The position numbers and the translations under genes were made by a program. The notes under the pieces were generated by a model, which had not been told where the DNA came from, did no database searches, and saw nothing but the letters and a program-made list of their open reading frames with translations. A stretch of 64,000 nt of DNA, taken from positions 91,205 through 155,204 of the forward strand of contig JADFUC010001641.1 in assembly GCA_019722365.1 (NCBI GenBank), written 5' to 3'. The number at the start of each line of letters is the position of its first letter. Positions within the stretch are counted from its first letter, which is position 1. The DNA is from Lithospermum erythrorhizon. Its lineage: Eukaryota > Streptophyta > Magnoliopsida > Boraginales > Boraginaceae. This document shows positions 1-11,916 of this stretch, piece after piece.

Positions 1-1850
1 GAAAATACTTTTTGCCATCTTAGACAAGACCTTGAAACAAGGCTTCCTTGCTCGCCCACCATTTTAATATATCAAAAGGATTTTTACCAATATATTGACT
101 CAATTCAAAGTTAGTAGTTGTAAATATCGAAAGTTTAATTCCATTCGTGTCTATGAACGATTGATCAATTTCACCCAAAGCTCGTGAACGCATTTCTAAG
201 GTGACCATGCTGGAATTTTATTTTAATTTCCGCACATTAAAAACTTTGTATACTACTTAGCGCCTTACCTTGTCCATACCCTTTGATTGGTATTTTCTGA
301 AGGGCATGTTATATACGCTTTCAATTCCATCTTCCGGCTTTTTGAACATCAAAAACTCTTTTAGTTCCGGATTAAAGCGTGGTAGCAGCATTCATAATAT
401 CATTTCACATAGAAATTAAAATGCTTTAATTTAGCGCAGGATCCAAGATTATACCAATTTCATATATGCATGTATATGATGCAGAAAATATTTTAAAAAC
501 TTATCTTCCATATTCGGAATCATATCGCTAGCAAATACATAATAATAATTTTTATAAGCTTAGTCATATGAATGGAGAGATTAACGACACATTCTAAAAG
601 CAAGATGAATATTTGGCTCGGATTGAGTTGAAAAAACTTTAGTATAATCTTTAAGTGGCTCTAGAAACTTAAGTAATTCATAACAATGTTTCCAATTAGT
701 ATATGTGAGTGGTACATAATACTCACCAATCGGAGCATACTTCTCATAAAAATCGGAGATTTCTTCCTTATACATATATGCACGAACTAGTAGATCGTAA
801 GTCGAGTTCCATCTAGTTTCACAATCCAAAATTAATTTCTTAAACTTCTTACCGGAAGCCTCAACCATTTTTTTTATTCATGTCTCTACCCATCCATTAA
901 CAACAAAATTAGACTGCTTTACGACCAGAAAATAAACTCATCCCAAACAACTTTATTCCATCTTTAGTAACCACTAAAGGATCTATTACAAACATCTAAC
1001 ATGAAAGGTCACTAAATCCTGGGTTTAATAGGCATCTTAATTTTTCGATTGAAACGGTATTAATGGATTATTAATAAATTAGAAATTGAAGCAATCTTAT
1101 TCAAACATTTGTAATCATTGGCACGCGAGTATACTTCTTCAAATTTGAATATTGCCATGTTTAGCACCCGATCTAAAATATATAATTCTTTGTAAGACCC
1201 ACCATCAATCCAAATTTACATGTTACACACATTATATCAAAATCCAAAGATTACCAATATCACTAGTCAAACACATTTTATAAGGCAAATTCATAAGAGT
1301 GTTACTCTAGAAGATCTCTTTTCTTATTTTTAAATTATTTAAAAGATGTGCTCAGAAAGAAGACGGGATAATGTGATAGCTCGGGATTAACGACATTTTG
1401 AATCCATTTAGTAAAACGCCATCCATCACAATGATTAAAAGGCAAAGAACTACCGATCATAAATTTCATAGTTTCAATCCTATAAGCCAAGATACTAAAA
1501 AAAAGTTCTACCGGTTCGATATCAATAGTTCCTTACTCAATCTCTCCCAATCGCTTATCTTTAGTGATCTGCTTAATCAGCTAAGTGTCTAGGCAAGATG
1601 ACCAGCTTCCCCGCTTACTCCCCATCTGCTTTCCATGATAGAGATGCCTTACACCTTATACAAGTTGCCGCTTGTTTTTCACGATCTCCATTAAAATATT
1701 TCCAAACCATGTTTTTTCCTTTCATTAGTAGTATCCGTGAGTAATGGGATTAGAGTTAATATAACGGGTAGTTCGTCCATACGATTATCATCCTCTAAAT
1801 TAACATAATCATTAGACATAGACATACTAGCACTAGCACCTTGGAAATAT
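1..1850 (-). pseudogene. hAT-superfamily transposase remnant (BED zinc finger / RICESLEEPER type)
   Basis: This is a broken cut-and-paste transposase read on the minus strand; its 3' end runs off the window. Pieces lie in the right order. An acidic N-terminus (about 1830-1720) leads into a BED-type zinc-finger start near 1710-1640 (VWKYFNGD..., then CIRC). Next comes a segment near 1475-1395 with the family signature LPFNHCDGWRF. A block at 868-581 carries DCETRWNSTYDLL, a hallmark of plant hAT transposases. A C-terminal dimerisation-like block at 208-20 contains FDILKWWASKEALF. Stops and frame changes separate the pieces, so no intact protein is encoded. Domain assignment rests on remembered family motifs. 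Superfamily confidence is high; exact limits are not defined. Confidence 0.8.
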
Positions 1851-2149
1851 TTTTACCAAGATTACGCTTGATGCCACAATTTGTAGTAGAAACAAATATC
1901 ACAATTTATAAAGTTGGTAGATAATACCGAACCGAGATGGAGCAATGTAGATTGTGATTGTAGATTGTAATGAATAAACTCTACGCCTTTGAGATAGAAT
2001 TCCTTAAATTTCAATATAATTCTTCAATATAAGATTTTGAGATTAAGCTTGTTATTGCTTTGAGTTTGCTTACAAACGATTTTAATCATGAAACGGGCGA
2101 AGCATTATCCCCCTTTTATAGACATCTCCATGGTGTTTTTTGACTTTCT

Positions 2150-2700
2150 CTAGAACGCCATATCGCTTAAATTAAACGCATTTCACGCTTAGTACGTAAA
2201 CAGTCGCTATGTTGCCGCTGGTATAAACGTGGTACCGTTTAATTTAAATCTGTACCATGCTTAGTACAAAAATAAAGCCGTTATAGAAGGGTTCAGAATA
2301 AACGTGGTAATCGCTTTGATCGACGGGTACAATGTTTATTCATACAAGTAGCCGTTTATTACATTATAGACGCGGCCAAAACTAGCCGTTGGAGTTTATC
2401 AAACGTGGTACCGCTTTAAAACCAAATCTGCATTCACGCTTAAATCGTAAAATGGTCGAAAGCATTATTATTATGCGGACAAACGTTACGTTAAGCGCCC
2501 ATCATGCCCCTTCAAACTTGCGTTAGCCCGGGCCGGGCCGGTTCGCGGGCGCCTTCGCCCGCCGAACTTGCTTACCCGGCCAGCCGGTTCGCTAGTCATG
2601 GCTATCCACGCCTACCCGGCGCTATTCACATATCGCCGTGTTTATTTTCTTTGCGCTGGACGCACTGGGCCTCGCTTGCTCTAACTTAGGCATCTGAGAC
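2150..2700. repeat. hAT subterminal repeats and GC-rich end
   Basis: Short motifs built on AAACGTGGTA recur at 2225-2242, about 2300-2320 and 2401-2420, mixed with variants of CACGCTTA. A GC-rich block with GGGCCGGGCCGG follows near 2530-2600. Clustered subterminal motifs next to a transposase 5' end are typical of hAT elements, so I assign this stretch to the same element. I could not fix its terminal inverted repeat or the 8-base target duplication. The mirrored arm keeps a cluster of the same GTGGTACC motif at about 61,370-61,540. Confidence 0.5.
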
Positions 2701-3840
2701 CCCTTCCCCCGGTTGGGTTTGGTGTGCTCGAGCCAATGAAAGCTTAAAGTTAAGACCCTAAGAGCTCTCTGTCATTGGCTGACCGACAGATAAAGAATCT
2801 GGCGACTTGACATCGGCGAATATTTATCGTTACCAACAATCATACATTATACATCATACAAGTACTTTAAGAAACATAATTATAGGAAACCTTCAAACAG
2901 ATGGGTTCATCTTACACGCACTAACGATAATTAAGCTTCGTGGTGAAGAGAGTTCGTTGAATAATTAAATATATGGTGTTGGGTGCAGAGGGTCCCAAGA
3001 AATTTCAGTTGCATGTGCAGATTAGAATAGTAGGAGTAATATGTTTCATCCACTATGAAAATAACACAAGCGTGATTGATGCAGTCTTTTAGTCTTTAGC
3101 ACTTTATTATTATATGCGGTTCTTATTATGATCGAACATACAAATATCAAGCCCTAGAATTCGATTGGATAAAGCCGGGAAAGCCAAGTATTAGTCAAGT
3201 CAAGTCCGCCCAACATGTTAAAATATCAAAACATTTTCTAGATTATTCTCAAATATGATAGTAAAGATTTACCTAGAATTTACATAATGTATAAAATCTA
3301 AAACTAAAATGATGTAATTAGTGAATGTTCTAGAGCCTAAGTCTCTAGAATAATGGTGAAAGATTAAGTTGGCCAAACAACCAATATGTTATAAAAATGA
3401 CAAAAATAAATACTCCGTAATATACTAACTGAACTGAACTGAACTGAATTGAATATCAATTACTTGGATATGAAATATAATATTGTGTCCTATTTATAGA
3501 TGGGGCATCAGTTTTCTTAAATTTTTCTCTAAAATTCACGCTCAATCATCATTTTTGTTACTTTAGCAGCTTTCTTATTATTCACCTAAAATATAAAAAT
3601 TGAGTATTTCAAGATTTTCATTACCGTAAAAGAAAAGTTCAAGCATGAGAAAGACAATATAGGGAGATAACAAATTTGGGGTGTTCGCAAAATTTTTTGG
3701 GGCTCAAATTATTTTAGCGGAGGTGAAAAAATACTATTTTGTTCATTTTGGATATTTTCAGTTTCTACTCCTATAGCTTTTATTGGAGTTGATGTACATG
3801 CTCTAATTAGCCACTAAGACACTAAATTGTATAAACCAAA
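2700..3840. other. intergenic, no gene seen
   Basis: AT-rich sequence without a convincing reading frame or splice pattern. The only structure I see is a short tandem run of the pentamer AACTG at about 3426-3453. Confidence 0.5.
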
Positions 3841-4700
3841 TAATTATGGCCCGATATGTGGACCGAACTCATGGTCGCTCCCACTAGCCTATTATTCTAT
3901 CACTCTCCCTCAAGCTTATGATAATTTGATAGAATTGTCATGTGTTTGCAACAATAAGAAAATATCGGCGGAAGAACGTCCATAGAAAAAAAAACATCAG
4001 CGAAAGAACAACTCCGAAAAACCAAAACTTCTACGGAAGAACATCGCCAGAAAACCAAGCAATACCCACCAAGAACGCCTTTCTTTTCGACATTGTCAGA
4101 GTTTAGTCATAAGGGAACTCCTTTCTTTTAGAGCCCTTCAAAATTCAAACAGACAAAGAACGTCTTTCTTTTCGGACCTCGACAAAATTAGTATTACTTA
4201 TGAACTCCATTCTTTTCAAACGCAACATAATCGTACCAATTGGTTTTAGGATGAAACTAATCCTTGGACACTTATTATGGTATTAGGCTAATCCATTAAT
4301 AAATTATATGTGTAACCCTGCCTAGCTAGTTGATATGATCCATAATGGACCGGGCATTCAATATTGTGGTTAAAGTGGATTAAGTTACACTTGCCGGAGG
4401 GAATGAAGAAAACCAATCCCACATTCAAAGTTTAATATAATGAAGACTAATTAAGATTCTTGAATAATACTGTAATTTCCCCTTAAGGTTAATTATTTCC
4501 AACTCAGATATAAGATTCTTCACCTTGACGCCAATTTAATAAATTCTAAGGACAAAATATTATTGATAATTATTGTTGCTTATTACAATAGAAGTGACCA
4601 CTATATATAGATAAACCAATACTAAACTTAAACCTAATATAATAGCTAGGTCCAATACTCGGACCGAACTCTTGTCTTAATAACACTCGTCCAATACTCT
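3840..4700. repeat. degenerate retroelement-like sequence with short tandem repeats
   Basis: At 3960-4075 a unit containing GGAAGAAC recurs several times at about 30-base spacing. At 4065-4225 a unit with AAGAACG..TTTCTTTTCG recurs at about 70-80 bases. The flanks (near 3890-3950 and 4590-4690) resemble LTR sequences of plant copia elements, with a CTCCCTCAAGCTT-like block at one side and an ATATATAGA-rich block at the other. No protein domain is left. The assignment is by general resemblance only. Confidence 0.35.
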
Positions 4701-4897
4701 AATACAATTAATACTTGTCTTAGTGGTAATGTGGTATACTAATTAACATACTAATTCGAACTTGGAAAGTAACATATCAAATTTTGATCGATATCATATC
4801 CATTAATCTGGCCATTACACCCACTTAATAGACTAATGATATATGATTAGAGCCTAAAAAGATATATGCTTGGAAGAGTATTTCTTGATTATCTACA

Positions 4898-5143
4898 TGT
4901 TTCAAGCGTCCACTCAGAATATTTTTAGAAGATTTTGGGTCTTTCTGTACATATTTCAGGCATCCACACTGAGGATATTTTGAAAATTTATGGTCTCAAG
5001 TATTCAGCTTCAAACGCCACTCTATGGCACTTTAATGCTATTTCACATGCTCTTGATGGATTTCAACAATTACTTGTACTTTAAGTGATATCTAATCTCG
5101 TTGGATTTCAACAATTACGTATACTTTGAGTGATATCTAATCG
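4898..5143 (+). repeat. two local direct duplications
   Basis: Unit A at about 4898-4950 is repeated at about 4961-5005 (ACAT.TTTCA.GC.TCCAC core, diverged). Unit B at about 5057-5099 is repeated at about 5102-5143 (TGGATTTCAACAATTAC core, then a shared GTGATATCTAATC tail). No coding potential is seen; nothing else is recognised between 4.7 and 6.1 kb. Confidence 0.5.
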
Positions 5144-6134
5144 AAAATGATGATTATGCATCTTATTGAGTTAATCCAATATTATTTTTCTCTCATTCCA
5201 TAATTAATGCCCTAAATGTAGAAGACCCAAATAGAGGATCAAGCTTAGAGAAACAAAACAAGATGTTCAACAAAAACGGCTGTTGTTCATACAATAAAAG
5301 AACTTATATAAAGGCTTGTAATTATGTCCCTACAAGTATCATATCTTTGACAAACCAAATGAAAGAACAAGCTCTCAGTTGGGTACAACATTAGATCTTT
5401 TAATGACAAGAATGCCCCTAGTTGTTGAATGCAATTAAATTCATTATGTCATCTGATTAACGGCTTAACCACCCGTGGGCCGTACTACCCATAGCACTAC
5501 CACATATGGAAAGAAATTGGGTGGGTGGGGGGTGTATTATTAAAATATACCCACATGTTAATTTATTACTAAATGACCTCAAAAATCTAATGTAAGTGTA
5601 ATTCGATATTACCCTTAAAACTCTGGCCCAGTGGACTTTGGGGTGCTAAGCATTAAGACAATTACTACGCCGTAAAAAGCATGGGCCGCCAGGGATCTAA
5701 TTAAAAATTAGACCGATAATTCGGTGAGAATTCCATTAATTAGTCTTTAAATTAGCATGACCAATTCAACCTTTTTGTATACTAGTAAAGTAGACGTGCG
5801 ATGCATGACATGTAATCGATTTCTCAAATATTTGATACAATTTTTATGTTTAATTTGAAATCATTCTAAAATTGTGTAAAAACTTACACTCTTTTAAATT
5901 TTTTTCTAATTATTTCGATGCAAGAAAACGTGATTTCACTGTTCATCATCATTATCAGATTTGTTCAAATTGGTATGATTTAAAAAAGTATAATTTAAAT
6001 TTTTATGTATCCCAATATATAAAATTCATATTTCCATGGAATTAAATAACAATATTAATAAAAAATAATAATTTCTACTAAATCATGTATAGTTATTTAA
6101 CTAATACCTATTATAATAATAATATCAATAGTTC

Positions 6135-6172
<38 letters not shown>
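6135..6172 (+). repeat. (AAT)n microsatellite
   Basis: About eleven uninterrupted AAT units with a few imperfect ones on each side. The complementary ATT run reappears at about 56,305-56,365, one of the visible signs of the inverted duplication. Confidence 0.9.
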
Positions 6173-6175
<3 letters not shown>

Positions 6176-6195
6176 TAGTTCTACATAAAATATAT

Positions 6196-6459
6196 TACTC
6201 CTTCCGTTTTTTTATTTTTCGCTTTACCAATTTTCACATGGGGACAAGTTAAAGTTAAAAAATTAATCAAAAATTACACCGAAAAACGTAGACCACAATC
6301 ATTTAAAACTATATCATTGTTGGTTGATAATTTCATAAAGAAGTAGCCAAAAGTACATTAAAAATGAAGATAATTTTCTACGCTGTATCAACAAAGAGAT
6401 TTCAAAACAAAAAATTTGGGGATTAAAAAACGATAAATAAATAAAAAATCGAGGGAGTA
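6196..6459. mobile_element. Stowaway-like MITE
   Basis: The left end starts TACTCCTTCCGTTTTTTTAT and the right end finishes with GAGGGAGTA, whose complement matches the left end imperfectly over about 25 bases. The flanks are compatible with a TA target site. The length of about 264 bases and lack of coding sequence fit a non-autonomous Tc1/mariner-derived element. Confidence 0.75.
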
Positions 6460-6802
6460 TTATTTAACTAACACAAATTATTAAAGATTGAAAATTCATA
6501 TACGTATTTAAAACCAATATTTCATGAAAGAAGTAATAAATTAATAATATAATATAATGAGACATGCATAATTCTCAAAGAATCGAATCACGAAAGCTAT
6601 ACGTACAAAATCGTTGTAATAATTACGTTATTCAACGCATACATTCGAATCATTAAACATGCAATCAGCAGATAAATAAATAAAGTTAATTAAAAAAGCC
6701 TACAATTATAAAGATATACGCTAAATCGAGCATGACGTGATCATCTTCAAACCGCACGAGTTTAAAGGCTTAATGATTCCCTTCCAATCGATGAATAATT
6801 AA

Positions 6803-6950
6803 TACTACCTTATTTTTATTGAGCATTTCGTATATCGAGTAGCTGAACTTTTATATATTTATTAAAGCCAATAAGTAATTAAGTAATTAATTCACAAAGC
6901 TTCTACCTCGATATACGAAACCGCCAAATAAAAAAATTAGCGGAGTAGTA
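6803..6950. mobile_element. short MITE with about 40-base inverted ends
   Basis: The left end (TACTACCTTATTTTTATTGA) and the complement of the right end share TACTAC, an A/T-rich middle and an identical TTTCGTATATCGAG. The total length is about 148 bases, so most of the element is hairpin. It looks Stowaway-like, but the TA duplication is not certain. Confidence 0.65.
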
Positions 6951-7186
6951 GCTAATCCTATTAACTCCTAACTTTATTTTTTAATAAAACGATAATTTGG
7001 GAGACAGAATGCCAAGTGGAAGAAACTCAACGCTTATTTTAAGTAAAAATTTTATCAAAATAGTATATTTTTAATAATACGATATTTTATCAAAATTATG
7101 TGTATTATAAGACTACAAAATTTGTCAAAGTGGACAATTTTTTTTTGGATGAGTTGAGTAGGTCCTAAAATGAACATTTTTTCTCC

Positions 7187-7194
7187 TATAAAAT
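7187..7194 (+). promoter_or_regulatory. candidate TATA box of the beta-expansin gene
   Basis: TATAAAAT lies about 200 bases upstream of the first in-frame ATG (7393), in a spot suited to a short 5' UTR. Based on motif and position only. Confidence 0.45.
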
Positions 7195-7392
7195 AACCAC
7201 CTAAGCTTTCTATGTGTTTCAAGAAACAGAGTAAACATAAAACTCCTCCGTCTACACTGCGCTAATTCTAAGTTTTAACTACCTTGTCGGTAGATAACTA
7301 CTTCCTTGGTTGCTCCACCACCGGAACTGAATTCCAAGGTGGTTGTAGTAGGCGGCGCCACCCACATTTCCCCTTTTTCATGTTCTTTCATA

Positions 7393-10300
7393 ATGAAGGG
7401 ACACAACATTTTTTACTACATATTTAATAGGTGCAACTTCATGGTGGCTATTATAGTGGTGTTGTCACACTTGCTTGTGGTGGCCTCAGCTGGACCTCTC
7501 AAGCAATTTGTTGACCCACATTGGAAGCCTGCCACCGCTACTTGGTATGGCAGCCCCGAAGGCGATGGTAGCGATGGTAGGTCCCACTTTCTTTTAGTGG
7601 TGGAACTAAGGAGTGTTGAGTACAATCGACTATAATTTATGAAAAATATAATTCTACTATTTATTTTTCAAATTTTTATATTTTTTTTTTATATTGATTT
7701 AGTGTCTATATTCATTTGATTCTTATATATAAAAAATCATGACATGGACATTAACTTTAGTTTTAAGTGGGCGTGACCAAGAAACTACTGGTTTCGCTTG
7801 CTCACAAGTCCCACCTATGTTTGGCTATTGCCTATTGCACGTTGCAGTGAAAAAAAAGGGAAAAAGTCAGGGTGCTGTGCAGATCTGTGCACCTGTATCG
7901 GCTCCTTTTTATATTTGTACAATTTATTGATATTTTATACTTTTGTACAATGAGTTGATATATTTTGTACTTTGTACAAATTTATTGATATATTTATATA
8001 TTTGGTTTATATATTCAAATATGTTACAAAAAATATATTAATAAATTTTGTGTGTGCACAAAATATATGATCATATTTTGTGCAAAGTACAAAAATATAT
8101 CAATAGATTTGTACAAAAGTACAAAAATATATCAATAAATTTATGCAAAAGTACAAAAATTTTGCCCAAATCTGCACAGATATAATTTTTCACATCACCC
8201 TAACTCGTCTGAAAATAATGCTGGTGAAAGTACATGTTTAATCATGGTTTTCAAAAAAAATTTGCCAATGAAAATTCCTCATTTCGACATGAAATCTTTT
8301 CTTTATTCTTGTTTCATGACTCAGTCTTCAGTCAACATAACACTAGTAACAAATGGAGCAGTTTTAATCATAGCTCAAACCCATATTAGATAGCATTCTT
8401 TATAAATTTACTTTTTACTTTATTTTGACAATAATTAATGAAATGAAGGACAGAGTAGATAGAAGACGCAATGCGATGAAATATGATTGTGTTTTTTGCC
8501 TTTATCAGATTTTGGCCACATAATTTCCATTTAAGAGGTAGATTGTGTACTTTTTAATGGGTTTGATATCTTTTATTTAATCAAACTTTTAATTCTTGAC
8601 TCTAAAAATTTGAATGGTTTCATATACATTAGTGTTTAAGTAAAAATGGTTTTAACTAAGTCGAGTAAATTTTATCAAGTGAAAGTGAAATTTCCACGGA
8701 TTTGAGTTGATGGTCAAGTTATTACAAGAATTACGAATCTTGGCTCAACTCGAAAAAAGTCTCGGATAAGGTTACATACTATCAAACCTTCCATAGTAGC
8801 CTTTACTTACCCTGCTTTGGCAGGAATCTTTTCAAACGTTTGGGGCATATTGATGTTGTTTATATTTACTATTAGGAGTATTAGTTTAAGAATAAAATTC
8901 AGTAATTAAATGTATCAGGAACATGTGTATGCTAAAGTTGTTACATTCTTTTTTTATTAATTTAATGTAGGTGGGGCATGTGGGTATGGTTCATTGGTGG
9001 ATGTGAAGCCATTCAGGGCAAGAGTGGGAGCAGTGAGTCCAATTCTATTCAAAGGTGGAGAAGGTTGTGGTGCTTGCTTCAAAGTCAAGTGTTTAGACAA
9101 ATCAATCTGCTCAAGAAGGGCTGTTACAATCATAATTACTGATGAATGCCCTGGTGGGTACTGCTCTGGTGGTCACACACATTTCGACCTTAGTGGCGCC
9201 GCCTTTGGCCGAATGGCAATGCTCGGTTATGGTGGTGATTTGAGGAACCGTGGAGAACTTGCAGTCATTTACAGAAGGTTATTTACCTATAAATAAGCCT
9301 TTCTCCAACATGTTGTTAAATCTTGCCAAAAAGCTTCTGTCCCAAACTACAATATTTTTGAAATTCATCCACTTCCATCACATTTAACGTAAAAAATGGA
9401 TGGCAAGGGCAAGTTGCAGTAAAAATTAGTCTACATGACAAATTGACTTATTCAAAAGTTGAGTCCTTAATTAAGTTAATCGAAATAGTTGAGGGACCAA
9501 ATCAAATTTAGCCTTCTTTGTTTTGTCTGTTTGTGTTTATAAGTTAGGTTAGTTTTCAGTTGCTTCTTTAAGATACTTTAGTTTTCAGTTGCTTCTTTAA
9601 GATGCGGTTGTTTCTTTGTGATGAGTAGTTGATAGTAACATCTATTTTTTAATCATAAGTCTTGGATACTAAGCAGTATGGGCATCTAACTCGGTAAAAA
9701 TTGAGCATTATCTTATTAGAAGGAAGTACAACTTGTATGTTCTGTTTAAGTTGCAATATTCTCATTTTGTGACCTTTTTGGTCAAAGTATTCATTCTTTC
9801 TTGGATTGCATCACAAATCTGACTAACTTTTTCAGTCTCAGTACTAGAGTAGTTTTTGGAAATCAAGCTGATTATAATTGATTAACTTTAACTTATTGTC
9901 AGATTCTTTAATTGGAACAGAATAAAAAACCAAACATTCCCTAACTACTACTCCTTCCGATTTTTTACTTTACATCCTACTTGTTTTTTATTTATTTTAG
10001 GCTAATTGTTACTTAAAGTTGATAAATAAGCCCCCAATTGTTTTGACTTTAAGGTCACAGTGTCCCTCTTAATGTATTCAAAAAGTTATATTTATTAATT
10101 ATTATTTTAATTATTGAAGTTAAGGATATATATGTAAAATATAATTAAATTCTTAATTCTTTTAATTAACATGAAAAATGATAGAATGTCAATTAAAAAA
10201 AACCGGAGGAATACTATTTCAATGTGTTTGCATTATATTTTGGTTGTGAATATTCTCTTAATATTTTGATTTTGTTTTGTAATATTTAGGACTCCATGCA

Positions 10301-11285
10301 AATACCCTGGAAAAAATATTGCCTTCCAGGTGAATGAAGGATCAACACCTTACTGGCTTTCTCTTCTGGTAGAGTTTGAGGATGGAGATGGTGATGTTGG
10401 CTCATATGAAATTTTTATATATATGTATTTATGTTTTTTTACTTCTCGTCGTATTCGTATTTATTAAAATAACAGAATACAAAATATGGTTCATGATATA
10501 TGCTTGTGAACATCTAAAAAAGTTGAGTAACTGATTCTTGATAAATTGTGTGTCAAAAATGATTCATTAATTGCCATGGACACATTATGTAAAGATTAAA
10601 CTTCAAAATATATCTAAGTGAAAACCTTCTTAAAAGCACATTGGAAGACTTGACACAAGAAATCAAGGAGCGTGTATTAAGTATGTATTGACTAAAGACA
10701 AATGCAAATATCATGCATTAACTTTGACAACTTTAAAACGATGTGTCTGAAAGTCTTGATCTTTGTCAACAATGTAAGATCCATTGGCCTACCTTTTCAC
10801 CTTTTGTCACCATTTAGCATGATAATTCTTCCTTGATTTATGGTACTTAATATCACATTTAATATCACATTTAATGTGTAAGTTATTCATGGTCAAATAT
10901 TCGACTAAAAATATAATTGTATAATAATTTGAATTGAATTAGTATTACATACAAAGTAATTACCACCTTATTTTGATAAGATGATTTGTTTATTTTGATA
11001 TGATGGTTTGACTTAACTACATACATTTATTTGAAAATTTAAAAATCATTCTTAGTTTAGTAACCTTTGATCTTATACAATTATGTATTTTAGGCAGGAT
11101 CAGCTCAGTGGCTTCAAATGACACATCTATGGGGTGCAAATTGGTGCATCATTGGAGGACCCTTACAAGGGCCATTTTCTGTAAAATTGACAACATTATC
11201 AACTGGAAGAACCCTCTCTGCAACAAATGTAATTCCAAGAAGTTGGACTCCAAAAGCAACCTACACGTCCCGCCTTAACTTCTAA
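7393..11285 (+). CDS. beta-expansin (EXPB3-like), four exons, damaged third donor site
   Basis: A secreted wall-loosening protein that acts non-enzymatically on cell-wall polysaccharides. Exons: 7393-7576, 8971-9277, 10290 to about 10404, and 11094-11285 (stop 11283-11285). ATG 7441 is an alternative start and gives a compact signal peptide (IIVVLSHLLVVASA); ATG 7393 adds 16 residues. Exon 1 ends in the conserved TWYGSPEGDGSD. Exon 2 holds the double-psi barrel with GACGYG, the Cys pattern GEGCGACFKVKC, TDECPGGYC and HFDLSGAAFGR. Exons 3 and 4 hold the group-I-allergen-like C-terminal domain (NIAFQVNEGS, LLVEFEDGDGDVGS, GANWCIIGGP, Trp residues). Junctions 1 and 2 are clean GT-AG and restore frame. 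Exon 3 has no GT in phase after GDVGS, and the five or so residues usual there are missing, so the gene or the sequence is damaged at that point. Family call is firm; functionality is uncertain. Confidence 0.9.
7845..8215. mobile_element. AT-rich foldback MITE in expansin intron 1
   Basis: The left half (about 7845-8000) and right half (about 8050-8215) are inverted copies. Both are built from a roughly 35-base unit containing TTTGTAC and TATTGATATAT. The outer arms carry a shared CAGGGTG..GTGCAGA-type block and its complement (TCTGCACAGAT...CACCCTAAC). There is no coding potential. I cannot place it in a named family. Confidence 0.65.
9949..10213. mobile_element. Stowaway-like MITE in expansin intron 2
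   Basis: The left end TACTCCTTCCGATTTTTTAC pairs with the complement of the right end, which finishes CCGGAGGAATA. The length (about 265 bases) matches the element at 6196-6459, and the ends are related, so the two are probably the same family. Confidence 0.7.
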
Positions 11286-11915
11286 CGCCAATCTCGCTCT
11301 TTACAATATTGGATAGATTACTACTCAATTATGGTGCACTTCCAAAAAAGACTTACTATCTAGCAATAATATATAGTTCAATATTATGTAAAGTTCCATC
11401 CTTTATATGTCCCCATGAAGATCAAAAGGATGAAGTATTGCTGTTTTCTAGTGTTTTTTAGAGATTAAAGTGGCTGAAGGAGTGCATAAAAGTCCTTCAC
11501 TGCCCTTTTCTTTATTTTCTTGAAGCTTTTTACTTTTGTTTAGTGTGAAACTGTTTGTGTAAGTGTGGCATATTGTAGCCCTCTCCAAAAGGGGAGAGAG
11601 AGCGATCTTTCATGCTGTTATTATGATATTGTACTCCTAATGTAAGGTGTGTAGGTCCTCTGGTTATTATATTGCGGATGGACCAATGAATGCAATTATG
11701 TGGTCTTTGATAAGTTGGTGTGATTCATTTATGACAAATTAATGGGACATTGTGTATCTTTTTCAAACTTGATTCTGCTAGATACTTTCTACTGTATGTC
11801 CTGTCTAGCGTAATCAGTGGAAGTTAGAAACTCACTATTATTCCGTCAATTGAGAATCATAAAATAAAGCTGTGTTTTGTATATTTTGATTTCTGCACCA
11901 TCACAAATATTAGGG
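11286..11915 (+). other. expansin 3' UTR and spacer
   Basis: AT-rich sequence after the expansin stop. It contains a GGGGAGAGAGAG run near 11,590 and no gene. The polyadenylation site is not obvious. Confidence 0.4.
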
Positions 11916-11916
11916 A

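Noticed and set aside
6135..6172. CRISPR-like or regulatory repeat
   Set aside because: It is a plain AAT microsatellite; there are no spacers and the genome is eukaryotic.
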